Positions 46,801 to 59,897 are shown, counted from the first letter of the stretch. The stretch is 64,000 nt of DNA from Stomoxys calcitrans (GCF_963082655.1 NC_081555.1:90738772-90802771), one strand, 5' to 3'. Notes: generated by a model not told the origin, from the sequence alone. Made by a program: numbers and translations.

Positions 46801-47146
46801 GTCAAGATTCGAGATCGGTTGATAAGACCGCTATATGAGGTTATGACTTGATTTCGACCATTCTTAGCACAGTTGTTGGAAATGAAAACAAAACGCTTCA
46901 TGGTAAATTTCACATCGGATAAGAATTGCGACTTCTAAAGGCTCAAGAAGTCAAGATTCATGATCGGTTTATATGGAAGCCGTATCAGGTTGTGAACCGA
47001 CTTGGATCATACTTGACACATTTGTTGAAAATCGAAAAAAAAAACATGTCATGTCAAAATCAGATAAAAACTGCCAATGTGAAAACAGTATACCAAATGC
47101 AAGAATTGCACCCTCTAGAGGCTCAAGAAGTTAGGATTCGATTTCG

Positions 47147-47224
47147 GTGTCCTATCAGGCCCATTGGCCTGATAAATCAGCCATATAAAGCTGATTTATT
47201 AGGCCATTGGGCCTGATAGGACAC
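47147..47224. repeat. 35-bp inverted repeat (hairpin) specific to copy 2
   Basis: Arms 47147-47181 and 47190-47224 (gtgtcctatcaggccc... and its near-complement) flank an 8-base loop. Copy 1 has a single arm at the same place (about 35380-35420). Confidence 0.85.
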
Positions 47225-47305
47225 TGGTGGAAAATCAAAACAAAACACCAAATGAAATTTTTCAGTCAAATTGGATAAGAATTGCGTCCTCTAGGATCAA
47301 GAAGG

Positions 47306-48640
47306 CCAATTGCGATATGCTCCCCGCAATCTCCAAGGTTATGGAGAGTATTGTTAACCATCATCTTGCCAGATACTTAGAGTCCAATTGCCTTCTTAGC
47401 GATAGACAGTATGGGTTCTGCAGAAATCACTCTACGTGAGACCTAATGGCATTTTGTCGAAACGATGGAATCGCTCTATCCACCATTTCGGTTAGAGTAA
47501 GGTCGTGGCTCTGGATAGCTCCAAGGCATTTAATAGGGTCTGGCACGGTGCACTTTTTTCAAAGCTTGTTGCTTTTGGAGTCAGTACTAACTTCGTTCGA
47601 TTTATATCGATCTTCCTCAGAGATCACACTTTACGAGTTGTTGTAGCTGAAAGTACTCGGTGTCATTCATATTCATTCGACCATAGGCCCAGTCCTCAAG
47701 AAATTGTGGATAGGAGGCGCATTGATTGATGATGTGCATGAATGAGACGCTCTCCCAGGATTTGTTGGCCAGTTACGAGTGGTGTAGAATGAACAGAGTA
47801 GACTTTAACGCACAGAAGACGCAGTGCTGTTTCTTGTCTCACAAGCGATTCACTGAACCACAACAATCGCCGAGATTTTAGAATGAGCGCAGAAGATCGA
47901 GGCGCTTGGAACGCTATTCTACGTTCGGCTAGTGGAACAAATATTCTGTCATAGCCAATTAAAGTTAAGTAAGTACCACTCGTCGATATTTATCGACGGT
48001 ATAGATATTGAGCAGTCAGATGCTCTTGACGTTCTGGGCATGAAGCTACAATGTGATGTTCGTTGGTCAAAACACGTATTCGAAGTGTCGAAAGAAGCAT
48101 TCAATGTGTTTGGGCTTTCTTAAGCGGTGCAAGAAATATTTCACCTCTTCCGATCTTCTCAATATCTATATTACCTATATCAGGCAGAGGATGGAATATA
48201 ACTCTCATATATGGGCAGGAACTCCAAAATCATCCTTGGAGCTACTTGACCGGGTTCAACGGAGAGCGATGGTGTTGATTTGGAACAGTAGGCTATCCAA
48301 CTCTATTGCTTCCCTTGAACATCGTCGAAATGTGGGTAGCGTTGTATTGCTCTATCGTTATTTTCATGACGTGTATTCCAGGGATATTCGTCTTCTTAAC
48401 CCTGACGTTAGGATGTTCACCAGAAATACAAGACTTGCCAGGAACTCACACCCGTTTGTAATTGATTGGTCAGTCTACCGAACCATGCATTACCGAGAAA
48501 ATTCATTTTTCGTCCGAATCATTCGTATGTGGAATCGACTTCCGACTAATGTCTATCCCACCAACATTGACGTTCAGAAATTTAGGACGAATATCAATAA
48601 ACGATACTCCCTCTTTCGCCCTCTTTAATTCGACTTTCTT
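47306..48640 (+). pseudogene. LINE RT relic with intact 3' end (copy 2 and beyond)
   Basis: It matches 35494-36379 and then continues to a C-terminal domain open from 48053 to 48628: RMEYNSHIWAGTPKSS, LLDRVQRRAMVLIW, NSHPFVIDW, MWNRLPTNVYP and FRTNINKRY. The RT catalytic segment is deleted and the 106-bp insertion is present, so it is inactive. The uninterrupted last ~190 codons suggest moderate age. Confidence 0.82.
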
Positions 48641-48740
48641 ACTCAATTTGATGTTAGGAAGGAATAAACACATATTCAATGCAATTTTTACAAAATTGAT
48701 TCATATTTAAACTTTTTCTATAGAACTGTATTGCAAGATT

Positions 48741-48746
48741 TTTATT
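48741..48746 (-). terminator. Poly(A) signal of gene C
   Basis: AATAAA on the minus strand about 95 nt beyond the stop codon of gene C. Confidence 0.5.
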
Positions 48747-48839
48747 TTAGGCTTTTAGCCATGTTCTTAGCACGCTACACTAGGCCATACATAGGCCAAC
48801 AAAAAAAGGCATTGACCTTATTTTTCAGCGCCAATCATA

Positions 48840-49498
48840 TTAGGCTTTGTCACATAATTTCTTAAATCCTTCGGCAATATAGTTAGCGCCAGGATATACG
48901 CGCTCCATGAATCTGCTACGTTTGCCAACATCATGTTCCACATAATCAACACCAACGCCCACAATGTCAACGGCCTGTTGTATGTTCTCCATGGTGATGC
49001 ATTTTCGGTAACTAACAATTTTCGCTATTGTGTCCGTGTAGTCGGTGATATATTTTGGCAGTTCCGCCACGAATGGTGTAGCACAAACATAGTTCGAATT
49101 CTGACATACGGGTTCGAGGGCCAAAAATTTGCCCAATGTTTCTTTTACAGCGATATCCAATTTCAGTGCTTCCGTCTCATGGGTCTCGGTAAAAGCAGGT
49201 TTTTCCTTAAGTTCCACTTCAACGGCATCAGTAATTTCATAGAGTTTCTTTAGGGCATCAGGATCACAACTTTCGGCCATGCATAGCATAAGACGATGTT
49301 GGGTGGCAAGTCCATCAATGAATTCATTTATCACCTTAAAGTCACGAATGTCGTCATTGCCTTGTGACAGACTCAGAGAAACTAGCAAGAGTAGGGCTAA
49401 AAAGGAGTTTTATAAAAATAACTAATAGTCGGAAAGAGGATTTTTTTTTTCTTTTCTAACTTACCACTGAACGCCAATCTGAAGTTTATGAAAGCCAT
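48840..49498 (-). CDS. Gene C: secreted six-cysteine family protein, 196 aa, two exons
   Basis: Exon 1 is 49465-49498 (34 nt) and exon 2 is 48840-49396, with a 68-bp phase-1 GT-AG intron. The spliced signal peptide reads MAFINFRLAFS then ALLLLVSLSLSQG. Landmarks are MAESCDP, LEPVC, YVCATP, KCITMENIQQAVDIVG and FKKLC. All six family cysteines are present. It departs from the others in replacing the usual DP after EPxC with NS and ending CP as CA. The likely product is an extracellular, disulfide-bonded helical protein of unknown role. Confidence 0.88.
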
Positions 49499-49554
49499 TC
49501 CAGATCGCGTTCATTTACTTTATTAAAAAGACTAAAATACGATTTTAAATAACC

Positions 49555-49566
49555 TTTATTTATATA
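49555..49566 (-). promoter_or_regulatory. TATA box of gene C
   Basis: TATATAAATAAA on the minus strand, 57-68 nt upstream of the ATG, the same spacing as in B and E. Confidence 0.65.
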
Positions 49567-49752
49567 CCAAAGTTTTGTCTTGAATTTGTTGAAGTTTTTT
49601 ATGTTTAATCAACTGTTTTTTTTTATCTATTTTTGAATTCCTTTGAATGCCATATAAATATAATAAATAAATAATAAATATATTATTCAGTTTGCAAAAC
49701 CCTGGAATATTCATAAATAATTTTCGCGAATATTTGCACGAACATGCCATTT

Positions 49753-50425
49753 TTATACCCTTCACCGTAAGATGGGAGGTATACTAATTTCGTCATTCCG
49801 TTTGTTAAACCTCGAAATATGCGCCTAAGACTCTATATAGAATATATATTATTGATTGCCATGACATTTTAAGTCGATCTAGCCATGTCCGTCCGTCATA
49901 TCGTCCGTCCGTCTGAATGTCTGTCGAAAAGACCCTAAGTTTCAAAGGAGTAAAGCTAGGCGCTTGATATTTTGCACAAATACTTCTTATTTGTATAGGT
50001 CGGTTGGGATTGTAAATGGGCCAGATCGGTCCATGTTTTGATATAGCGTCCATATAATTTTTTTGGATTTTGGGACTTTACCTCTTGGGCTTCTAGGAGG
50101 CGCAATTCTTATCCGATTTGGCTGAAATTTTGCATGATGTGTTTTTTTATGACTTCCAACAACTGTGCTAAGTATGGTCTAAATCAGTCCATAACCTGAT
50201 ATAGCTGCCATATAAACCGATCTCCCGATTTGACTTCTTGGGCTTCCAGAGAGCCCAATTTTTATCCGATTCGGCTGAAATTCTGCATATGTATCTGTCA
50301 TATAAACCGATCTCTCAATTTTACTTTCTGAACCTCTTGAAGGTGCAATTGTTATTCAATTTGCCTGTATTTTTCGAAGTGATATGTTTCTTTGACTTGT
50401 ACGCATGACAAAATAGCTAATATAT
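49753..50425 (+). repeat. 153-bp-period repeat element, subfamily 2
   Basis: Head TTTTTATACCCTTCACCGTAAG, core with GTCCGTCATATCGTCCG, then units to about 50340. The end is truncated. Confidence 0.75.
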
Positions 50426-50429
50426 ACTT

Positions 50430-51300
<871 letters not shown>

Positions 51301-51940
51301 AAAAACTTGACAAATGCGATCCATGGTGGAGGGTATATAAGATTCGGTCCGGCCGAACTTAGCACACTTTTACTTGTTTGTCCATAGGCAGGTTAAGTTC
51401 GAAGATGGGGTATATCGGACTATATCCTGATATAGCCCCCATATAAACTGATCTGTTGATTTAAGGTCTTAGGCCCATAAAAGCCACATTTATTATCCTA
51501 TTTTGCTGAAATAGGAGACAGTGAGTTGTAAAAGGCCTTCGACTCCTTTTTTTAAATTTGACCCAGATCGGTTCAGATTTGGATGTAGCTGTCATATAGT
51601 CCGATCTCTCGATTTAAGGTTTTTGACCCATAAAAGGCGCATTTATTATCCGATTTTGCTGAACATTTATCACAGTGACTTACGTTAGGCTTTTCGACAT
51701 CCATGTCCTATGTGGTTCAGATGGGTCTTTATTTGGATTTAGCTGCCAAGACCAATATAGACTCAATGTCCCTACCGCATTTGGTCCAAATCGGACCATA
51801 TTTGGATATAGCTGCTATGGGTGAATAAATGAATGAATTTTTCACCATATTATGACGAAAGGTGGTTTACATATACGCCCGAGGTGGTGGGTATCCAAAG
51901 TTCGGCCCGGCCAAACTTAATGCCTTTTTACTTGTTTAAA
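51301..51940 (+). repeat. Repeat-element terminus followed by a subfamily-1 copy
   Basis: The standard end (GGTGGAGGGTATATAAGATT, palindrome, CTTAGCACACTTTTACTTG) closes at 51376. Subfamily-1 units follow to a second terminus at 51888-51937 (AACTTAATGCCTTTTTACTTG). Confidence 0.7.
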
Positions 51941-52945
51941 ATTTGGTTAGGAATTGCTTTCAGTATATGCTTAAGAAGTAAGGTCGGACGATCAATTTAT
52001 ATACGAGCAATAGACACGGATTCAGACCGTACTTGGCATTGATGTTTGAGGTTATAGAAGAAATTATAAAGCAAAATTTCGTTCAAATCAAATGATAATT
52101 GCGCCCTCTAAACGCATAACAAGTAAAATCGGGATGTCGAATTATACGGGAGTTGGTAGGTCATAGAAGAAGTTATGCAAAATTATAAGAACTGTGCTTT
52201 CTAGGGGCTCATGAAGTAAATATTTGAAAAAAATTTATAAACAAAAAAATTTTTGCTTTATTTCCTAAGCCACAAATGGGCACAATTAGTCGGCAGACTT
52301 TTATCTATGAAAACAAGTTTTATATCACACTAACCGTTGTCGCTAGGTCATTTGCCATTAATTATTAATTTCATTTATAGAGTAAAAATTAGTGGGCAAA
52401 GAAAGAAAAAAGTTTACATCTGTAATAACGTGGAAATCTCTTCGTATTTCTGATTTCTAGTTCTACCAAATTTTTTTATTTTATCTCCAATAAATTAGGA
52501 AAACTTTAGGTCTTATAAAGACATGACAAATTATAACCATCATAACGGCAATAGTTGGATGCATTATTACGGTGGATTATTGAAGGTGGTCTCATGCGAA
52601 CAGCTGAAAACAGCCGGCCAGTTTGACGGCATTAAAAAGTCAGTTCTTTGTTTACATTCTCAGCAAACTACCCCATTTTTTGCACGTTGTCTTTGTTTGA
52701 GTTTCTTTTTCTCTCATTTAATTGACACACGTACGCAAACGAGGACAAGTTTCTTTGGTAGTGTTGAGAACAATGCCAATTTTGAAATGACATCTTGATG
52801 ACGAGATGGCGGATTGCACCATGTGAGGTTGTTAAACAAATGAGACCACATTTATATGTTTGGGAGGAAGAAGAACGTAGATGGCTCGTCGTAAAAATTG
52901 GTCAAAATTTCCTTTTTTGAAATAATTAACTTTATTGTTCCTTAA
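51941..52945. other. No recognisable gene
   Basis: It contains traces of repeat sequence to about 52220, then AT-rich DNA. The segment around 52523-52798 is less AT-rich and partly open but shows no motif I can place. Confidence 0.4.
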
Positions 52946-53578
52946 TTATACCCTCCACCATAGGATGGGGGTATACTAATTTTGTCATTCTGTTTGTAAT
53001 TCCTCGAAATATTCGTCTAAGACCCTACAAAGCATATATATTCTTGATCGTCACGACGTTTTAAGTCGATCTAGCTATGTCCGTCCGTTCGTCTGTCTGT
53101 CGAAAGCACGCCAACTTTCGAAGGAGTAAAGCTATCCGCTTGAAATTTTTCACAAATACTTCTTATTAGTACAGGTTTGTAAATGGGCCATATCGGCCCA
53201 TGTTTTGATATAGCTGCCATATAAACCGATCTGGGATCTTGACTTGTTGAGCCACTAGAGGACGCAATTCTTATCCGATTTGTTTGGAATTTTGCATGAA
53301 ATGTTTTGTTAATGACTTCCAACAACTGTGTTAAGTACGATCTTAATCGGTCAAAAACATGTTATAGCTCCAATATAAACCGATCTCCCGATTTGACTTC
53401 TTGAGCCCTTACAAGCCGCGATATTTATCCGATTTAGCTGACATTTTGCATATGGTGTTTTGTTATGACTCTCTACAACTGTGTTAAGTACGTTCCAAAT
53501 CGGTCGATTTTAGCAGAATCCATGGCGGTGGGTTCCCAAGATTCGGCCCGGCCGAACTTAGCACGTTTTTACATGTTT
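52946..53578 (+). repeat. Short 153-bp-period repeat element, both ends present
   Basis: The head is TTATACCCTCCACCATAGG. The end is GGCGGTGGGTTCCCAAGATT, a perfect 15-base palindrome TTCGGCCCGGCCGAA (53542-53556) and CTTAGCACGTTTTTACATG. Confidence 0.8.
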
Positions 53579-53877
53579 CAACCTAGCATAATCTAATAGA
53601 TAGTTTAAAAGTAAAGGAGAGCGGAGCAAAAAACAAATTTCTGGAGCGTGGCGGAAAAATTTTTGCCGGAGCGGGAGCGGAAAAACTTTACGCGCTCCGG
53701 ATCCCTGATTTAGACCTTCTATTACACATTTTTTCTGTCTGCCGAGCGGTTACTTCCTGGAAACTGAAGGTACGATAACATTCCATCAGGATAGATATTT
53801 ATAACGCGTTTTAACTTTTTTTTTGTGATTTGTTGAATTTTTTGTTTTGTATGTCACATTTTAAACTTTTCCATAGC

Positions 53878-53883
53878 TTTATT
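53878..53883 (-). terminator. AATAAA near gene D stop
   Basis: AATAAA on the minus strand about 8-13 nt beyond the stop codon of gene D. Confidence 0.4.
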
Positions 53884-53890
53884 ACAGTTA

Positions 53891-54541
53891 TTATCGCGCG
53901 CACAATTTTTGAAAATTTTTCGCCAAATCTGAAACAATTGGTAATACTCTTTTTATGGGATTTTCTGTGTCCTGAAGATGTTGCTCTATATAGTTGCCAC
54001 TGGATGCCACAACAGCAATAGCATCTTCTTGGGTCTCCGGTGTTATACAGTTTTTAGCTGAGACTATAGCTTCTAGCCAATGTATGTATTCATAAAGCTC
54101 GTCTGGAACTATGTTGAATGTGGGAGAGGGGCAAGTGTAGTTAGGGTCAATGCAATTTGGTTCCGCGGCCATAGTCTAGATAAAGCACCCGAAGCGGCTG
54201 TACCGACTTTTTTGGCCAGAAATTCCGTTGTTTCAGGAAATTCGGTTTTCTCTTGAATATCCAATAGGGCGCCTTCATTTATCGCGAAATATTGTAGAGC
54301 AGCATTGGGATCACAACTATTTGTTGTACAGAGCAATGTATGACGCAGTTTGTGTAAAGTGTCCATAAAATCAATAGCAACATTCCTTGTATATGGCATT
54401 GCTGCGGCATGTGTTAATTTTTTATTGGCCATAGCATGAAGAACTGAAGTTATAGAAGTAATGTGGTTATGGAGTTGATTTCACATGCAAATTGATTATT
54501 AACATACCGCAAATTGTCAATAATGCGCTGAGTTTAGACAT
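53891..54541 (-). pseudogene. Gene D: six-cysteine family member with one-base frameshift
   Basis: Exon 1 is 54508-54541 (34 nt, signal start MSKLSALLTIC) and exon 2 is 53891-54443, with a 64-bp GT-AG intron whose donor is GTATG rather than GTAAG. Exon 2 is one nucleotide short of a whole number of codons. The frame breaks near 54172-54190, between SGALSR and AEPNC. Upstream it keeps TTNSCDP; downstream it keeps AEPNC, YTCPSP, NCITPE and FQKLC, so all six cysteines are still encoded in two frames. Splice sites and the rest of the protein are well kept, so this is a very recent lesion, an allele, or an assembly error. It is the most divergent member, with a longer N-terminal segment and no DILGK block. 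Confidence 0.8.
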
Positions 54542-54595
54542 CTTCAATCAGGCTTTGTTATTCAATGAATGTTCAAACCTATATGATTGTACAGC

Positions 54596-54606
54596 AATAT
54601 ATGCGC
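54596..54606 (-). promoter_or_regulatory. TATA-like element of gene D
   Basis: GCATATATTGC on the minus strand about 55-65 nt upstream of the ATG. It is a weaker match than in B, C and E, at the same spacing. Confidence 0.4.
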
Positions 54607-54949
54607 TTTTTTTACTCGCAATCATGATTTAGAAATTTGAAATTAAATTTAAATACTTAAAAGAATGCCATTTGAGAACGTATAACTCGTTTGGAAAAGG
54701 CCGTTATACTGACCAACAAAAATATATAGAAATTTATTTGTCTGAAATGAATTCAATTTTGCATTCAAATGCGTCAATACAATTTTATTTTCATTTGGAT
54801 GAGGATGAGGGAACACAAACTTCATCATTCCCTCTGAAACACCTCAAAAAATTGTGTTACAAAAGGGATGACGTTTTTTTATTTTTTTTTTTTTTTTTAT
54901 ATTCCTGATTGTCGAGACATTTTAAATCGATATATCAATGCCAACCTGT

Positions 54950-55345
54950 TGGAGAGGGTGGGAAGAGGAACTCTTTCCCTATACAGTGTATCAGTGCCAA
55001 TCTTAGGGGTTTGAAGACACGTCCCTTGCACTGATTGTATTGGGTTGCCCAAAAAGTAATTGCGGATTTTTTAAAAGAAAGTAAATGCATTTTTAATAAA
55101 ACTTAGAATGAACTTTAATCAAATATATTTTTTTTACACTTTTTTTCTAAAGCAAGCTAAAAGTAACAGCTGATAACTGACAGAAGAAAGAATGCAATTA
55201 CAGAGTCACAAGCTGTGAAAAAATTTGTCAACGCCGACTATATGAAAAATCCGCAATTACTTTTTGGGCAACCCAATATATTGTAGTTGTCAGGCATTTA
55301 ATGCAATATGGTGTTGTGCTTCAGGGGACACACTTCATAGATTAA
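54950..55345 (+). pseudogene. LINE fragment interrupted by a MITE
   Basis: AGGGGTTTGAAGACACG and GCAATATGGTGTTGTG on either side of 55040-55276 match consecutive sequence at about 61898-61970 in the LINE at 60819. The MITE therefore inserted into this relic. Confidence 0.7.
55040..55276. mobile_element. Complete mariner-type MITE, 237 bp
   Basis: Perfect 32-bp terminal inverted repeats start TTGGGTTGCCCAAAAAGTAA, with TA on both sides (55038-55039 and 55277-55278). There is no coding capacity. It is the intact reference for the copies at 6452, 30553 and 42277. Confidence 0.92.
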
Positions 55346-55494
55346 CCTTCAATTCAATACTGAGCCAAATTGAACGACATGTCCTAGAACCACACCGAGG
55401 GGCAAACAGCGACTGCCATGGTGGACTCCAAAACTGTATCGTCGAAGGAATGGTACTCTATTCTGCTTTCCACGTAAACAACTGTGAAACTCCA

Positions 55495-57200
55495 TATATT
55501 CGGCCGGGCCGAACTTTGGATATCTACCACCTCGGGTATATATGTCAACCCCCTTTCGTCACAATCCGGTGAAAATTGGATAACTTGTGCACCCAAATTC
55601 GACGCGGACATTGAGTGGTCTAATAAATACAAGTCACTGTTAAATTTTGTAGAACAAAATATGGGCCTTTTTGGTAGCTAATATAAACCGCTCTAAAACA
55701 TATAGGACACGGATGTCGAAAAGCCTAACATAAGTCACTGCGTCAAATTTCAACGAAATCGGAGAATAAATGCGCTTTTTCTTATGGTTCTATATGGCAC
55801 CTATAACCAAATGTGGACCGATATGGACCAAATTAAACAATTATATCCTTGTTTAATTTGGTCCATATCGGTCCACATTTCCACATAATCATCATATTTT
55901 ATTGTAACTCCACTGCTATATCCATAATTATATCTTAATAGGGGCTGGTCTCGATTATATTTTATTCAGGTCCCGAGAACTCATATACAAGTAACATTCT
56001 CAGACAATAAATCTGCTTCTCATGGGATTAAGACCCTAAATTGAAATATCGGTCTATATGATAGCTATATGTATATAATCTGATCAGACTCAAATTTGGG
56101 TCAGATGTCGGGAGGCTTAAACCAACTCACTATTTCAAATTTCGACGAAACCGGGTAATAAATAAATCTATAAGACAGCTATATCTAAATACATTCCGAT
56201 ATTTATTATATTTGGGTCAGATGGCGGGTGGCTAACAACAACTCAAATGCAGCTTTTATGGGTTCCAGACTAGATCTAGATTGGTCTATATGGCAGCTAT
56301 ATCTAAAAATAGTTCGATTTGAAACATGTTTGGGGCGGATGTCAGGAGGTTTAAAATAACTCACTGTTTAAAATTTCAACAAAAGCAGGTAATAAATGCA
56401 GCTTTTATGGGTTTCAGACCCATTATCGCCAGATCGGTCTATATGGCAGCTATATTTAAATATAGTCCGCTCCGAACCATATTTAGGTCGGATGTTGGGA
56501 TGCCTTAAATTACTCACTGTTTCAAATTTCAGCGAAATCAGGTGATAAATAAAGCCTGTACGAGCTTCAGACCACTTATCGGCAGATCGGTCAATATGAC
56601 AGCTGTATCTAAATATAGTCCGATCTAATCTATATTGGGTTCAGATATCGAGAGGCTTTAAATAACTTACTGTTTCAATTTTCAACGAAATCGGTTAATA
56701 AATAAAGCTTTATGGGCTTCAGACCCTTCATCGGCAGATCAGTCTATATGACAGCTATATATAAAGATAGTCCGATCTGAATTATATTAAGTCAGATGTC
56801 GGGAAGCTTTAAATACTCACTGTTTTAAATTTCTGTGAAATCGGATAAAAACTAAAGCATTTATGGGCATTAGACCCTTTATCGGTAGATCGGTCTATAT
56901 AACAACTATATCTAAATATGGTCCGATTTGGCCTGTTCAAGAACTTAACCAGCGTCCATCAAAAAGACGAATCTGTGCCAAATTTCAGCTTAATATCTTA
57001 AGTTTTGAAGGCTGCAGAGTGATTATAACAGGCGGACGGACAGTCGGGCGGACGGACAGACACACGGACATGTTAAATCGTCTTAGAATATTACGACGAT
57101 CCGAAATATATATACCTTGCAGGGTCGGAAATTAATATTTCGAAGTGTTGCGGAATGACTAAATTAATGTACCCCCTATCCTACGGTGGAGGGTATAAAA
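55495..57200 (-). repeat. Long 153-bp-period repeat element, subfamily 1
   Basis: It opens with a palindromic TTCGGCCGGGCCGAA (55499-55513) and continues through many ggtctatatggcagctatat units. After a GGCGGACGGACAG core block it ends GGTGGAGGGTATAAAAA at about 57198. Confidence 0.8.
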
Positions 57201-57479
57201 ATATAACACATGTGTAAATGTGTGTCTCAGTGGATGTTTATAATCACCACTGAATGTAAACTTTCCTCCATAACATTTTTTCTTCAAATTTAGATACAAA
57301 AGCCCATGCCAGTCCTATGCACATTAATAGAGCAATAACAAAAAATGCGAGCTAGCTCAGCCACATTTCGAAATGTATACCAATGGATGGATCAGGTTGC
57401 TTCTTTACAGTAATATTCCACAAATTAAAATCATCTTTGCAACAATAAAAAGTAGCAAACAATTTTTTTTTTTAGCAGA

Positions 57480-57655
57480 CGTGAGTACTAAAACAGCAGA
57501 TTTTGTCAGTTAAAATAGCAGTTAAAATGTTTGCTAATACAGCAGACCTGTATTTGCTGAAATAGCAGTAATGTCTGCTTTCCCATTTTCAGCAGACAAA
57601 AACTGCTATTTTAGCAAACATTTTTGCTGTTTTGAATAACAAATTTGTTTGAGTG
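57480..57655. repeat. AGCAGAC inverted-repeat (fold-back) element
   Basis: gaaatagcag..atgtctgct and agcagacaaaaactgctatttt form inverted arms around a short AT/C spacer (about 57552-57625). Outer motifs such as agcaaacatttttgctg recur at 32620-32765. Confidence 0.6.
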
Positions 57656-57904
57656 TATTACGGTTTGAACTTATTTGCTCGAAATGGGATACGGATTGTT
57701 GAATACCCATCTGAAAATATCCGGCGAGGTCCATCAAAATTGGTTCAAAAAAAGAGATAGGGTAGGTGTAGGGTATTATCCAGTCGGTACCGCCCGACAT
57801 TTACTTTTCCTTACTGGTTTTAATTGGAAATTTGAAAAATTGTGATTCAAAAATTATTGGATCAGTTAATCTTGTGATAAAAACCATTTTTTTCTGTGTA
57901 CTTA

Positions 57905-58967
57905 GGAGTTATTTTGGTCAGGAAATTCAACTGGAACTGCTGCCAGAGTCACAGTCTTGAATTGACGGAACTCTGGTATTGCCATCTAGAAGTTCATGCT
58001 ACCATCAGTATAGCATAAACTAGCTAGAGTGCAGAGTGAACCTGGGGATCTTCATTAAGAACGTAGGGACTGAGATCTGTTTTCGACTGCATGACCATAA
58101 TATGCTACTGCAGGCCATAATGGAATGCCTGAGGTTTTAACACAAGAACGTCGAGTGTGAACATCTTTGTAGACAGCAAACTGGCCACCATGGCAATAAC
58201 AACCAAGTCCGTTAGCTCATAAGAAAGGCAAGATCCGCATTGCTTGCGTGCGTGGCCACAGCGGAGCAAGGGGGAATGAAAGAGTAGACGATTTGGTAGT
58301 GAAAACCAGAGAACTGCCGTCGAAAAATTTGGTTAGCCCGAAGCCTTTCGGGTCGACATATTCCGATTTAAGGGCGCAGGCGATGAATGCGCATGTAACC
58401 CTGTGGAACAGCGAAACGGTCGGTAGAACGGCGAAAATCCTATGGGGAGACCCAGATCGTGAGAAGACGAGCCTATTACTGAAAGCAAGTAAGAAGGAGG
58501 TCAGTTAAGTTTTGGTATCATAACGGGATACATAGGACTACGAGCTCACTTATGTAAAATCGGTGCGGCAAGTGACAGCATGTGTAAATCATGCGGGGAA
58601 GATGATGAGACGTTGGAGCATTTCCTATGTCATTGCCCGGCTTTCGCTGTGCAGTCCTATTAAAGTTTAAGCTCAATGATAAGGGGACTTCTTTTTAAAG
58701 AAGAGACCGAACGGCGTGCTACAGTGCGACACTTGTTTGAAGAGAAGTTTTTACATGGCATAGTACCTCACAAATGTTGCCAGCATTAGGAGGGGAAAAC
58801 CCCTAGCAGAAAAATGTTTTTTCTGAAGGTTTCGCCAGGATTCGAGGCCTCCAAGGGGTGTGGCATGGAAAACAATAAAGAATTTTGTAAGAAGCACGGA
58901 ATTCCTAATCCATAGTGTCATGGGGTGGATTAATATCCGCCACCACTTTTCAACCTAACCTAACGTT
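57905..58967 (+). pseudogene. 3' half of an RNase H-bearing LINE
   Basis: Broken frames give an RT-thumb piece (GVILVRKFNWNCC), RNase H pieces (VNIFVDSKLATMA, RGHSGARGNERVDDL) and a C-terminal region open at 58248-58508 (LWNSETVGRTAKILWGDPD). Degenerate Cys/His text with EDDETLEHFLCHCP follows. It ends in TTTTCAACCTAACCTAACG. It is 5'-truncated and frameshifted. Confidence 0.75.
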
Positions 58968-59267
58968 CATCCATCCTACTGCAAACAAGTAATTTGTCCA
59001 CCTACTAATACTGCCTCATTTTATTTTGATATTTTGGAAAACTTTTCGATAATGTGTCATTGTTCTGAAACATGAGTTTAAGGCTTCAAAAATCAGACAC
59101 CTTATCACTTTTCGTTATAGAAGCAATCGCACAATTATTTTTTGGTGATATTTTCGGGGAAATGGAAACGTTTATGTATCGTTCAGTTTCTTTGGACTTT
59201 TAATATAATTGTATAATAATACTCTTACATCAAAACAACACTTTATACAGTAAAAATGATTAGTAAT

Positions 59268-59897
<630 letters not shown>

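Larger units (their letters stand above)
36380..48187. repeat. Segmental duplication, copy 2 (about 11.8 kb)
   Basis: It repeats 24654-36379 in direct orientation. Its left edge joins copy 1 at a shared CAG (36380-36382). On the right the LINE continues past 48187 to its natural 3' end, so this side is the original boundary. Differences concentrate in 44.1-47.9 kb. Confidence 0.95.
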
